From assembly GCF_009931655.1 (NCBI RefSeq), contig NZ_CP047984.1:1240001-1304000 (forward strand): DNA of 64,000 bases. The letters run 5' to 3'. The position numbers and the translations under genes are program-made. Shown here one piece after another: positions 17,204 to 26,209 of this stretch. Below the pieces are notes generated by a model. That model was given only the letters and a program-made list of their open reading frames with translations. It was not told the DNA's origin and searched no databases. Within the stretch, counting starts at the first letter, position 1. Each line of letters starts with the position of its first letter. Source of the stretch: Pontibacter russatus (GTDB lineage: Bacteria > Bacteroidota > Bacteroidia > Cytophagales > Hymenobacteraceae).

Positions 17204-19360
17204 ATGATTGCCAGATTCCTCTGCTTTTCCCTCCTGAGTATAAGCATGCTGGCAGCGCTGAGTGCCTGTAACTCTGGCACAACATCCGGCGCTACATCCG
17301 TGCAGGTGGAGGCGGGGGATATAGGAGGCGTAGTAACAGGCCCCAACGGCCCGGAGGCTGGTGTGTGGGTGATTGCCGAAACGAATGATCTTCCGACCAG
17401 GTTTGCGAAGATTGTGGTCACAGACGAGGAGGGCCGCTACCTGATACCCGATCTGCCGGGCGCCAATTATGCGGTTTGGGTTCGCGGCTATGGGCTGGTG
17501 GATTCCCCTAAAAGACCGGCTACGCCCGGCCAGTCGCTGGATCTGAAGGCCGTGGTGGCGCCCAGTCCGCAGGCTGCCGCCCAGTATTATCCGGCTGGCT
17601 ACTGGTTCTCGCTACTGGAGGTGCCGGACAAAAGCAAATTTCCGGGCACCGGGCCTGACGGAAATGGCATCTCGCCCGGCATCACCAGCCAGGCGAAATT
17701 TCTCACCAATATAAAATCAGGCACCTGCCTGGCATGCCACCAGTTGGGCAGCAAAGGAACCCGGGAGTTGCAGGAATCCCTCGGTAATTTCGCCTCCTCT
17801 GAGGACGCATGGGAGCGCCGTTTGAAGTCCGGCCAGGCTGGCGCCATGATGACCTCAGCCCTCCACCAGGTGGGCCGGGAGGAAATGCTCCGGATGTTTT
17901 CTGACTGGACGGATCGGATTAAGGCGGGAGAATTGCCACCCACCCCTCAGCGGCCGAAGGGCATAGAGCGCAATGTGGTGATTACCCAGTGGGATTGGGC
18001 CGACCCGAAGGCTTATCTCCATGATCTGGTTTCCACGGACAGAAGAAACCCAACCGTAAACGCGAACGGAGCCCTTTACGGTGCCCTGGAAGCAAGCGCC
18101 GATTACCTGCCGGTGCTGGACCCCATCAGCCACGAGGCAAGCCGGATACCGCTGACGGTGCGCGACCCCAACACCCCCTCCATATCAGGAGATGTGCTGG
18201 AACCTTCCCCTTACTGGGGAATGGAGGCTATATGGGACAGCAAGACCAACGTCCACAACCCCATGATGGATGCAGAAGGCAATGTCTGGATTACCGCCGC
18301 CGTGCGCCCTGCTGACAACCCGGACTGCTGCAGGATGGGATCGGACCACCCGTCGGCCAAGCTTTTCCCGCTTGAAAAGTCTAGCCGCCACCTGGGCCTC
18401 TACAACCCGAAAACAAAAAAGTATACCACTATCGGCACCTGCTTCAGCACCCATCACCTGATGTTTGCCGAGGACGAGAACAACACCCTCTGGACCAGCG
18501 GCGGCGGCGAAGTCATTGGCTGGCTGAACACGAAGAAATTCCTGGAAACAGGCGATGAGGAAATTTCTCAGGGGTGGACAGCGCTTATATTGGATACCAA
18601 CGGGAATGGTAAAAGGGATGCCTATGTGGAGCCCGACAAGCCCCTTGACCCCAAAAAGGACAAACGGATTGCCAAAGGCATATACTCTGTGGCTCCGGCA
18701 CCGGACGGTTCAGTTTGGGGATCGTCCCTGGGTTACCCGGGCGCTGTCATCCGCCTATATCCAGGTTCAAACCCACCGGAAACCGCGCTGGTGGAATACT
18801 ATGAACTTCCTTTGGATGAAAATGGAGAGCCCATCAAAGGTTTCTCTCCCAGAGGGATGGACATCGACCGGAATGGTGTAGCATGGGTGGCCCTTGCCAG
18901 CGGCCATCTCGCCAGTTTCGACAGACGCAAGTGTGGCACCCTCAACGGTCCCGATGCCACGGGCCAGCATTGCCCCGAAGGCTGGACATTTTACACCGAG
19001 CCGCTGCCGCAACTGAAAGGGGTAGATTACGAAGGAAGCGCGGAATCCAGCTACTACACCTGGGTGGATCAGTTCAACACCTTTGGCTTGGGTGAAAACA
19101 TCCCCATCAACACCGGAAATGAGTCCGAAGCCTTACTGGCGCTGAAAGATGGCGAATGGGCTGTTTTCCGCGTTCCCTACCCCCTCGGATTCTACACCAA
19201 ATGGATGGATGGACGGATTGATGACCCAAATGGAGGCTGGAAAGGCCGTGGCATCTGGGCCACCGTGAGCACCCGGGCCCCTTTTCATATGGAAGGCGGC
19301 AAAGGCACCACAAGCAAAGTATTCAAGTTCCAGCTACGCCCCGACCCGTTGGCTAGGTAG
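17204..19360 (+). CDS. Carboxypeptidase-regulatory/Vgb-like lipoprotein with CxxCH motif
   Basis: 718 aa from the Met at 17204. Lipoprotein signal ending LSAC. A carboxypeptidase-regulatory-like beta domain follows (about residues 35-105 of the mature N-terminus: GGVVTGPNGPEAGVWV...). Then comes a segment with TCLACHQLG, a c-type haem-binding CxxCH, and a long beta-propeller-like region (NVWITAAV, NTLWTSGG, GSVWGSSLG, GVAWVAL) resembling virginiamycin-B-lyase-type propellers. The single CxxCH suggests covalent haem, hence redox work in the envelope, but no distal Met ligand could be assigned. Full length, no frameshift. Function unknown; it stands alone. Confidence 0.75.
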   Translation: MIARFLCFSLLSISMLAALSACNSGTTSGATSVQVEAGDIGGVVTGPNGPEAGVWVIAETNDLPTRFAKIVVTDEEGRYLIPDLPGANYAVWVRGYGLVDSPKRPATPGQSLDLKAVVAPSPQAAAQYYPAGYWFSLLEVPDKSKFPGTGPDGNGISPGITSQAKFLTNIKSGTCLACHQLGSKGTRELQESLGNFASSEDAWERRLKSGQAGAMMTSALHQVGREEMLRMFSDWTDRIKAGELPPTPQRPKGIERNVVITQWDWADPKAYLHDLVSTDRRNPTVNANGALYGALEASADYLPVLDPISHEASRIPLTVRDPNTPSISGDVLEPSPYWGMEAIWDSKTNVHNPMMDAEGNVWITAAVRPADNPDCCRMGSDHPSAKLFPLEKSSRHLGLYNPKTKKYTTIGTCFSTHHLMFAEDENNTLWTSGGGEVIGWLNTKKFLETGDEEISQGWTALILDTNGNGKRDAYVEPDKPLDPKKDKRIAKGIYSVAPAPDGSVWGSSLGYPGAVIRLYPGSNPPETALVEYYELPLDENGEPIKGFSPRGMDIDRNGVAWVALASGHLASFDRRKCGTLNGPDATGQHCPEGWTFYTEPLPQLKGVDYEGSAESSYYTWVDQFNTFGLGENIPINTGNESEALLALKDGEWAVFRVPYPLGFYTKWMDGRIDDPNGGWKGRGIWATVSTRAPFHMEGGKGTTSKVFKFQLRPDPLAR

Positions 19361-19845
19361 AAGATGGTGGTTTAACCGCTTTACATTCAATATCAATCTG
19401 CAAGTGACGTTGACCCGGATCAGGCACACCGGCAGACATGGCGGCTAGGCAGGTAAATAACAGCCGGGCCGCCTGTGTCCCATTCAAAGAGGTTCCTCGA
19501 TAGGAGAAGTGGCACCTCCGAGGCTGGCCTACAAAACACCCTTTAGCGTCCTTCTTTAACGCTTCAAGCTGTTTTACGCCTCTAATTTCATGGTGTAAAT
19601 CTGTACCGAAGTCACGTAAAACGGCTGATGTATCACTATATATAGGAAGAGGCATGGTCCCATCCTTAGGAAGCCCCGGAGCATCAGCGTTCCTCCATTA
19701 CCCTAAGCAAGGTACACAGTTGGGTGCTGGCGGCTTAATGGTCCTTCATGTAGCGTTTGGCCGTCTCCACTCCGATAAACCGGTACAGTTCCCTTGATGC
19801 CTTTTCGGTCGGGATAGCCTGCAGGAGTTCCTCCAGGGCAATTGT
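19361..19845. other. Intergenic, with a short in-frame extension of the HA-repeat gene
   Basis: Mostly no gene. At 19738-19845 (minus) the reading frame of the HA-repeat gene continues for 35 codons past its TAA (19846-19848), through a helical-looking peptide that includes LEELLQAIPTEKASRELYRF, and ends at the TAA at 19738. Nothing recognisable was found from 19361 to 19737. Confidence 0.45.
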
Positions 19846-21582
19846 TTATAACCTATGGCGAATATTTTCAGGGGGGTACCTTTCGATTATTTTGCAAGGA
19901 GGGCACGCACCGTAGACAGGGGCAGGCTTGGAGCCCCAAGAGAAACCCACAGCATCTAAAAGAGAGATCCGCTCCGGGGCAAGCTTCCCTCGCTCGTGCC
20001 GCATCTTGCTGGCCCACTTGCCCAACTTTGGGTCCTCCTGAAACCTTACCGGCACGTGCGCGTGTCCGCGTTGCTGCCTGAAGGCTACGAGGCGATTATA
20101 CATCTCCCCCCATGGCACTACGTTTCTTTGGCTCAGGGTCCAGTCAAACCCGATCCTGTTCAACAGCTCAATCTTCTGCTGTGTCAGCTCCGGCTGGTTT
20201 AGCCTTACCCTGTACACCCATGCCGCCAGCCGTGGATCAGGCTTCCACTGGCTGGGCACCCGGGTGTGGCCGAACTGCCTGTTGAAGTCCAATAAGGCAT
20301 CGTACATCCGCATCCAGTACCCCTCCTGCACGCTCCACGGGAACCGGATCTCATTGAGCCTGTCGATGCGCTCCGGGGGCAGCCTGCCTTGGTAAAAAAG
20401 CCGCCGCTGCCAGCACGTCCAGCGCTGCAGCGCCGGGTCTATCTTGAGGGAGACCTGACAGGAACCATGTACCCCTTTATAGACTTGCAGCTTCTGAAAA
20501 CTGAATTCCCACTGAGTATCATAGGCTGACTTCACCTGACGTTGCGTGTCCCTGCTCCACACAAAACCCAAAGTATCGAGCATCTTCTTTTTGACTGGCC
20601 CAAGCCTGCCCTGGGCCTCCAGCCCCCTTTGTGTGGCAACCCACGTCCCAAGGCTTTTGTTCTCCCTGAAGTTGACAGGCACAAAACTGTGGCCGTGCTG
20701 TCGGTGGAAGGCACGCAACTGGTCGTATCTTTCATCCCACAGCCTCTTTTTGATGCCCTCGCAGCTCCAGATAAAGCCGATTGCATCCAGCCGCTTTTCA
20801 CGGTCGGCAGGCAGCGCGTTGTCCTTTTTAGCGAGTCTTTGCCTTTCAATCCAACTCACCAGTTTTTCATACTTACCCGGGACACTGCAATGGCCCTGGT
20901 CATTGTGGAAGGAAGCCAATTGCTGGAAATAGTGCTCCCACTGGGACTCATATACCTCTCTGATGCTCCAGACAAAGTGGAGCTCATTCAATTTCCGCTT
21001 CCGGTCTTCCCGTAATTTGTTTCGGGCGTGAAGCCTTCGCTGCACAGTTACCCAGTGCGCCAGTGGTTTGTCCTTGGCCCACTTTTGAGGCACCCGGCAA
21101 TGCCCGAATGTGAGGTAAAAGTCTTTTAGCTTCCAGTACATTTGCTCCCACCGATGCTCTCTGCTGATGGGCATGTCCCAGTCCACACCCAGGCGGTCCA
21201 GCTTCCGGTACTGATCTTTAGAAAGGAAGCTTCTACCCACTACCTGCCTCACTAGCCAGTCTCTCAGTTCTTCATGCCGTCGGTCAGGGGGCAGGCACGT
21301 GTGCCCGTTCTTTTGCGCAAACCCGGCCAGTTGCCTGTACCTAGTGGCCCAGGAGAAATTCTTTTCTTCGAAATCAAAATGAAGCGCTGCCAACTTAGAT
21401 TTCAGTTTGGTGGGGAGCATATGCCTGATGCGTCGCTGGATGCTTACCCACTGCGCCAACTGGTCGTCAAGGTTTGCAGCAGCAGGTTGGCCAGCTTTGC
21501 AAAGCGCTGCCAGCTTCTGGTAATTCAGATTCCATGAATACAGAAAGTTCTCGTCGAACAGCTTATTCTCTAAATGTGGCAT
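19846..21582 (-). CDS. Helicase-associated (HA) domain repeat protein without helicase
   Basis: 578 aa made almost wholly of HA repeats (about 67 residues each, pattern W..xY..L..F....GHxxVP.....L..WV..QR......L...R...L..xGF.W). I count seven clear copies with the GHxxVP or related core plus a partial first one near residues 25-70. HA domains normally follow a superfamily-2 helicase core and are thought to bind nucleic acid; here there is no ATPase in the protein or beside it. No signal peptide, so presumably cytoplasmic. The gene lies in a sparse stretch with possible gene remnants on both sides. Exact job unknown. Confidence 0.8.
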   Translation of the reverse strand: MPHLENKLFDENFLYSWNLNYQKLAALCKAGQPAAANLDDQLAQWVSIQRRIRHMLPTKLKSKLAALHFDFEEKNFSWATRYRQLAGFAQKNGHTCLPPDRRHEELRDWLVRQVVGRSFLSKDQYRKLDRLGVDWDMPISREHRWEQMYWKLKDFYLTFGHCRVPQKWAKDKPLAHWVTVQRRLHARNKLREDRKRKLNELHFVWSIREVYESQWEHYFQQLASFHNDQGHCSVPGKYEKLVSWIERQRLAKKDNALPADREKRLDAIGFIWSCEGIKKRLWDERYDQLRAFHRQHGHSFVPVNFRENKSLGTWVATQRGLEAQGRLGPVKKKMLDTLGFVWSRDTQRQVKSAYDTQWEFSFQKLQVYKGVHGSCQVSLKIDPALQRWTCWQRRLFYQGRLPPERIDRLNEIRFPWSVQEGYWMRMYDALLDFNRQFGHTRVPSQWKPDPRLAAWVYRVRLNQPELTQQKIELLNRIGFDWTLSQRNVVPWGEMYNRLVAFRQQRGHAHVPVRFQEDPKLGKWASKMRHERGKLAPERISLLDAVGFSWGSKPAPVYGACPPCKIIERYPPENIRHRL

Positions 21583-22343
21583 GTCATTTATTTCTCCTGT
21601 TTTGATGGCGTTGAATTTATGACTATCTGATTAGCTGGCGTAGCCTGCTTCATAAAACCACACTTTGGAAGTGTAGGTGCTGATTGCTCTGAATCGTGTC
21701 AGCAGCACCTACGCTCCTGAGCACCACATGCTCAACCGTTGATTCCTGCTGGCCTAATACCAGGAGATACACCTCACACGGAAGGCTTCTATATTTATAA
21801 GGAAAATATCTGTAATTGGTGTAAGCTTCCGCTCGCAGGTCGGCACCAGGTTCCACCACTGGTAGAGCATGTCCGTTTAAATGCCGGGTATGCCTTGGTC
21901 AATTCTTTCAGCCTTTATGTTGCTGATGGGGATGTTCCGGACATATCCCCGTCAGCGCTCATTGGTCATGATGAATACAAGATAATTCCGTTTGGCACCG
22001 TCCACTGCACGGCAGCTGTCCAAGGACACTTTCTCCGCACCGCCTGACAATTTCCTGCCGATAGACATCAGCTGGGGATCATTTCTGACCGTACTGTTCC
22101 GAATAAAAAAGCATCGCTAGGGTGTCTGTGACCGCCACGTGTCCTGCCCCCGCCCCGACTTAGTGGCGATAGCGTCATCATCCTAATATAAAGGAGCAGT
22201 GCGCTACCAGCATGTTCTGGCACATCTCCGTGACAGCATTTTCGTTGTAATGGCCATACATAGCCGAGTACCGGCTGGTCCTTGCTGTCCCGGAGGAGTT
22301 GAAAAGGGGGCTGCAGACCGTTGAAGAGCTGGGTAACAGAACA
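21583..22343. other. Long gene-poor stretch
   Basis: No confident gene in about 760 bp. Two short minus-strand pieces look coding-like by composition: 21650-21859 (segment YRYFPYKYRSLPCEVYLLVL) and about 22185-22280 (segment YGHYNENAVTEMCQNMLVAH). Neither has a recognised family or sensible ends. They may be remnants of a mobile or accessory gene. Confidence 0.35.
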
Positions 22344-22376
22344 AATAAGCCACCAGCTGTAAACTGGTGGCTTATT
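22344..22376 (-). terminator. Terminator of the Tm-1/PEP-hydrolase operon
   Basis: A 13-bp perfect stem (22344-22356 with 22364-22376, AATAAGCCACCAG and its complement) with a 7-nt loop begins 6 nt beyond the stop of the minus-strand gene at 22382. On the minus strand it is followed by a T-rich stretch. Confidence 0.75.
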
Positions 22377-22381
22377 CCTTC

Positions 22382-23245
22382 CTAACGAGATAAAGTAATG
22401 GATTTAAATTCGCGGGTCAGATTTGTTAAAGATGCTTCTACGCCCATGCGCTCCAGCGAAGAGGCACCCACAAAACCATGGGCTTCGGTATTTTGCAAAA
22501 CTACCATCACATCTTCTGGCGTGTTGATGGGGCCACCATGAGTGAGAAAAAATATATCTGGATTTACTTCCTTTCCAGCCTCCATAATTTTTTGGGTGCG
22601 TTCGATGGCGTCGTCCATAGTACAGGTAGCCTCCACCACTCCAATCGAGCCGCCCACTGTCGTGCCTACATGTGCAATAATAGCATCGGCACCCGCCTGA
22701 GCCATTTGCAGGGCTTCCTCGGGTTTAGCAACGTAAACAATGGAGAACAAATCCATCTTAGAGGCCAACCGCACCATCTCCACTTCTTTTTCAAAGCCCA
22801 TGCCGGTTTCTTCCAGCACCTGCCTAAAATGACCATCTACAATAGAATGAGTCGGGAAATTATTGATACCGGAAAAGCCCATTTCTTTTACCTTAAGTAG
22901 ATGATGCCACATCCGGCGGCGCGGATCAGAACCATGCACTCCACAAATCACGGGTATTTCTTCTACTACCGGCAATACTTCAAATTCACCTATTTCCATG
23001 GCCACAGCATTGGCATCTCCGTAAGCCATCAACCCCGCCGTAGAGCCATGCCCGGCCATCCGGAAACGACCGGAGTTATAAATAATAATTAAATCCGCGC
23101 CGCCTTGCTCAATAAATTTAGCGCTGATACCAGTGCCGGCACCAGCTGCAATTATAGCTTTGTTTTGATCAATAGTATTTTGCAAACGATCTCTTACTTC
23201 TTGTCTGGTATAAGGGTTCCCTTTACCGGTCCATGGATTTGGCAT
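22382..23245 (-). CDS. PEP-hydrolase-family TIM-barrel protein
   Basis: 287 aa, a TIM barrel of the phosphoenolpyruvate hydrolase-like family (PEP mutase/isocitrate lyase-like fold). Segments typical of the family include AGAGTGISAKF, GADLIIIYNSGRFRMAGHGS, GVHGSDPRR, GFSGINNFPT, IAHVGTT and FLTHGGPI. It lies 28 bp after the Tm-1-like gene, so the two are one operon. In plants the same two domains are fused in the tomato Tm-1 protein. The bacterial reaction is not established, so I give no substrate. GC is visibly lower than in surrounding genes. Confidence 0.85.
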   Translation of the reverse strand: MPNPWTGKGNPYTRQEVRDRLQNTIDQNKAIIAAGAGTGISAKFIEQGGADLIIIYNSGRFRMAGHGSTAGLMAYGDANAVAMEIGEFEVLPVVEEIPVICGVHGSDPRRRMWHHLLKVKEMGFSGINNFPTHSIVDGHFRQVLEETGMGFEKEVEMVRLASKMDLFSIVYVAKPEEALQMAQAGADAIIAHVGTTVGGSIGVVEATCTMDDAIERTQKIMEAGKEVNPDIFFLTHGGPINTPEDVMVVLQNTEAHGFVGASSLERMGVEASLTNLTREFKSITLSR

Positions 23246-23273
23246 AAGTATATGAAGTATTATGGTTAATGAT

Positions 23274-24521
23274 TTATTCTAAATTTGTACCTGCTGCTTT
23301 CTTCTTTATTAAATCTAATAATGTATTTACAGCCATCTCGGCAAACATAGTATCGTTGATATGGGCATCTATTTCCAGCACCGGTATTTTATCCTGCGCC
23401 TGCTCTTTTATAGCCTGAAATAAAACCTGGTCTGTTTCAGGCTGGTAGAAAACACCACCCGCCGCATCTATCTGGGATATTCCTTTTGAAGGCAGCAAAA
23501 TAGCGGCAGCGCCTTCAGACCGGTTTACCTTTTGTGCTAGCAATTCTCCTAGCTTTTTGTTTTCTCTGCCATTAGTGCGCATCAAGGTTACATCTGGTGC
23601 CCAACTGTAAAGCTGCCGCGACTTGTATAATTCAGGCACGGTATCCAGTTGGGCAAAGTTCACCATATCTAAACAACCCGGGACCACTACCTGCGGAATC
23701 CCCATCTCGGCCGCCGCATTTACCCGATCCGGTCCAGCACTGAGAATACCGCCGCATAATTCATCGGCTAGCTCGGTGGTGGTAATGTCCAAAATGCCAA
23801 CAAAAAGATTCTCTCTTATTAAAGACTCCATGGTACGGCCGCCGGTGCCGGTGGCATGAAAGGCAAATACTTCGTAACCCTGTTGTTGCAGTAGCTCGGT
23901 GCACTTATCTACGCAGGCTGTTGTATTACCGAACATGCTGATAGCAATTCTACCAGCGCTTGCGTTCTCCTGTTCCACCGGCACATTGGCCATGGCGCTA
24001 ATAGCGGCAGCGGCTTGTTTTATCAAAAGCTTGCTAATACTATTAAGACCTGCTACATCCACCACCGACGGCATCAAGGTAACGTCTTTGCTGCCTAACT
24101 GGCGGGATAAATCTTTCGCGGCCAAGGTGGATAAGCAAAGTTTAGGTACGCCTAACGGAACGACTTGCATAGCCGCTATGGCCAGATAAGTGCCGCCGCC
24201 GCCGCCCATTCCAATGGCCGCTTTCAGGCCACCGGCTGCTACCAGATCAGCTACAATTTTGGCCGCTCCTTTACTCATGATTTCTACGGCATAGCCCCGG
24301 TCTTGCTTCTGTCTTAAATCGGCTAAAGAAATGCCTGCTGCCGCTGATACCTGTTCGGCTTCATGATCTACCGGGAACAGTTTGGTTGTGCCCAGCACGC
24401 CCGTATTGATGGTGAAGACGCGCTCGCCTTGGGCCATCAAGCAGTCACGCAGGTAAGCAAACACCTCGCCTTTCGTATCGAAACATCCTATTACTAATAT
24501 ATAGTCTGAATTTGCTCGCAT
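23274..24521 (-). CDS. Tm-1-like ATP-binding protein (UPF0261)
   Basis: 415 aa, the usual UPF0261/Tm-1-like length. N-terminal strand YILVIGCFDTKGEV opens the first Rossmann-like domain. IGMGGGGGTYLA is the glycine-rich nucleotide-binding loop, GNTTACVDKC and FHATGTGGRTME belong to the second domain, and VVPGCLDMVNF is conserved. Known members bind ATP, and the tomato homologue's N-terminal domain binds a viral replication protein; the bacterial role is unknown. It is the first gene of the operon, its promoter region (24522-24660) lying between it and the IS3-family element. GC is lower than the window norm, which suggests transfer. Confidence 0.88.
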   Translation of the reverse strand: MRANSDYILVIGCFDTKGEVFAYLRDCLMAQGERVFTINTGVLGTTKLFPVDHEAEQVSAAAGISLADLRQKQDRGYAVEIMSKGAAKIVADLVAAGGLKAAIGMGGGGGTYLAIAAMQVVPLGVPKLCLSTLAAKDLSRQLGSKDVTLMPSVVDVAGLNSISKLLIKQAAAAISAMANVPVEQENASAGRIAISMFGNTTACVDKCTELLQQQGYEVFAFHATGTGGRTMESLIRENLFVGILDITTTELADELCGGILSAGPDRVNAAAEMGIPQVVVPGCLDMVNFAQLDTVPELYKSRQLYSWAPDVTLMRTNGRENKKLGELLAQKVNRSEGAAAILLPSKGISQIDAAGGVFYQPETDQVLFQAIKEQAQDKIPVLEIDAHINDTMFAEMAVNTLLDLIKKKAAGTNLE

Positions 24522-24691
24522 GCTTTATTGATGATAGAATTATCAGTAGAGTTTTTGTAATCTTATTGTAAGGTCAAGTAAATTTAAGTGCGTCAGTAAT
24601 TTTTAACCGGTAAAATCAAAAACCACCTGTTAGAAGTTATGCGCTATATGATTTGCCCTACCCCCTATATATAGGACTAGGATTCTACTAC

Positions 24692-25597
24692 TCATATTTT
24701 TTTTTCAATTGCAGTTTCTTCTTCCTTCAGCGGAATCAGCCTCAACCTGTGAATTGCCTGCTGCTCCCGCAGGAACTGGTTCGGAGACAGCATGTGTAAG
24801 CTCCCATGGACTCTGCCCTGGTTGTAGAAGTTGCCGAACCTGTTGAACACCTCTTTGGCCTCCTCGAGGCTCTCAAGCTCATACTTAGCACAGACAGCGC
24901 TCTCCACGATGGAGTGGTAGGACTCGATGTAGCAGTTCTCCTGCGGGCTGGCCACATGGGTGAACTCAAGGTCAATGCTAATCTCCCTGAGGTACTCCCG
25001 AAACAAGCCTGCCTCGAACTGGCTGCCGTTGTCGGTTCTCAGGCTCACCTTCTCCGGCATGCTGTAATGGCACAAAGCATCTTTCATCAAGTCAACCACC
25101 TGGTGCTTTGTGATGCTCCATTCCAGCCTGTAGCCCAGAACGCCCCGGCTGAAAACATCCAGTACCGTTACCAGCAGGGCGTTCCTGTGCTCCCCGTGGA
25201 TGTAGTACTTGATGTCGGTCTGCGGCTGGTGGGGGTTTGGCAGCAGGTCCTCGGCGATTCGCTTGCCCCTCCTGTCCCTTCTGATGCGGCAGTTCAGGAG
25301 CCGGGCTTCTTTCATCAGGCGGTACACTTTCTTGCCGTTGATAAGCAGGCCCTCGCTCTTGTTGAGCCACCCGGCCACCTTCTCGTAGCCATAGTCGACA
25401 AACTCCTGGTTTAAGAGCCACTCTATCCTTGCCAGCACATATTCATTGCCGTAGAGGATGCCGCCCTTGCCCTGCGTGCCGGTGCTGGCTTTGCGGCCTC
25501 TCTTTCCACAAGAGGGAGAATAATAGTAGGAGCTTTTGCTCAAACCGCACAGCGGCAGAACTTTGTATAGAGGGTATCCCTGCCGGATGAATGCCAC
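24692..25597 (-). CDS. IS3-family transposase OrfB (DDE integrase part)
   Basis: 301 aa as drawn from a GTG at 25597; in this family the domain is normally made as an OrfAB fusion by frameshifting, and the frame is open back to 25636. The rve catalytic triad is visible: Asp in QTDIKYY, Asp in LRTDNGSQ and Glu in CYIESYHS, the last two 36 residues apart, the D-D-35-E spacing of IS3 enzymes. An HTH_21-type segment precedes it (VLARIEWLLNQ, DYGYEKVAGWLN). Length and motifs are intact, so this part could be active if it is fused correctly to OrfA. Confidence 0.9.
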   Translation of the reverse strand: MAFIRQGYPLYKVLPLCGLSKSSYYYSPSCGKRGRKASTGTQGKGGILYGNEYVLARIEWLLNQEFVDYGYEKVAGWLNKSEGLLINGKKVYRLMKEARLLNCRIRRDRRGKRIAEDLLPNPHQPQTDIKYYIHGEHRNALLVTVLDVFSRGVLGYRLEWSITKHQVVDLMKDALCHYSMPEKVSLRTDNGSQFEAGLFREYLREISIDLEFTHVASPQENCYIESYHSIVESAVCAKYELESLEEAKEVFNRFGNFYNQGRVHGSLHMLSPNQFLREQQAIHRLRLIPLKEEETAIEKKI

Positions 25598-25910
25598 GGC
25601 AATTATGATCTTGTCTGCTTTCTGGCAGAGCTTTTTTTAGCAGCTCTTCTTTAATGCGCAGGTCCAGCTCCTTCTCTGCCAGCATCTCCTTGAGTTGCCG
25701 GTTCTCCTTCTGCAGGCGCTTTACCTCTGGTGCAACTTTGTGGTGCTTGCTGGCCAAGGCCTCCTTGCCGCCCGTATCCAACTTCTCCTTCCACTGATAA
25801 AAGGTGTTGCTGTAGATGCCATGCTTACGGATAGTGGCCGTTATTCCTTTTTTTTCGGCTTCTGATAGTATGCTTAGTTTCTCGTCTGCTGACAAGTGTC
25901 TTCTTTTCAT
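25443..25910 (-). CDS. IS3-family transposase OrfA (HTH part)
   Basis: 155 aa as annotated, but only about residues 1-92 (to ELLKKA) are real OrfA: an HTH (EKLSILSEAEKKGITATIRKHGI, SNTFYQWKEKL) and a leucine-zipper-like coiled coil (EVKRLQKENRQLKEMLAEKE). The remaining 60 residues are out-of-frame reading of orfB. The switch point is the run of seven A (plus-strand T 25632-25638). With seven A the step into orfB is +1 (or -2), not the -1 shift usual for IS3 elements. Confidence 0.85.
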   Translation of the reverse strand: MKRRHLSADEKLSILSEAEKKGITATIRKHGIYSNTFYQWKEKLDTGGKEALASKHHKVAPEVKRLQKENRQLKEMLAEKELDLRIKEELLKKALPESRQDHNCRGIHPAGIPSIQSSAAVRFEQKLLLLFSLLWKERPQSQHRHAGQGRHPLRQ

Positions 25911-26209
25911 TGTTCGTACAAGTTATCAATTTAACTTATAGAATCTTTGGTCCAGTATATTAGGGGGCTAAGAAGGATTATCTGAGTAAGATACTGCAAG
26001 CAATTCCAGTACGTGTTTCAGAGGGCAGGCTGCAAGCTTTAAGGCTTTACTGAAAGTCGGCTTTTTAGAAGATGATAAAATCTCCTTGAATAGAATGAAA
26101 AAAGGGCAGTAGGTTTTACTTCAGTGCGTGCTCTTTTATATCTTCTTTACAGTTTCAGATTATAGCTTTGTAATTATAAACTGATATACATTCTCTTATT
26201 CATTAGTTT

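Larger units (their letters stand above)
24661..25967 (-). mobile_element. IS3-family insertion sequence, complete ends
   Basis: 1307 bp. The left end (CCCCCTATATATAGGACT...) and the reverse complement of the right end (CCCCCTAATATACTGGAC...) form imperfect terminal inverted repeats of about 27 bp. The trinucleotide CTA flanks both sides (24658-24660 and 25968-25970), as expected for a 3-bp target duplication. Two minus-strand ORFs (orfA, orfB) fill it. It sits just upstream of the Tm-1-like operon and may affect its expression. Confidence 0.88.

Noticed and set aside
19353-19655. 100-aa minus-strand ORF
   Set aside because: No domain or signal-like feature, low-complexity composition; it overlaps the end of the preceding gene.
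22344-22376. Possible att site or CRISPR-like hairpin
   Set aside because: It is a single stem-loop just past a stop codon, so a terminator; no spaced repeats exist in the window.
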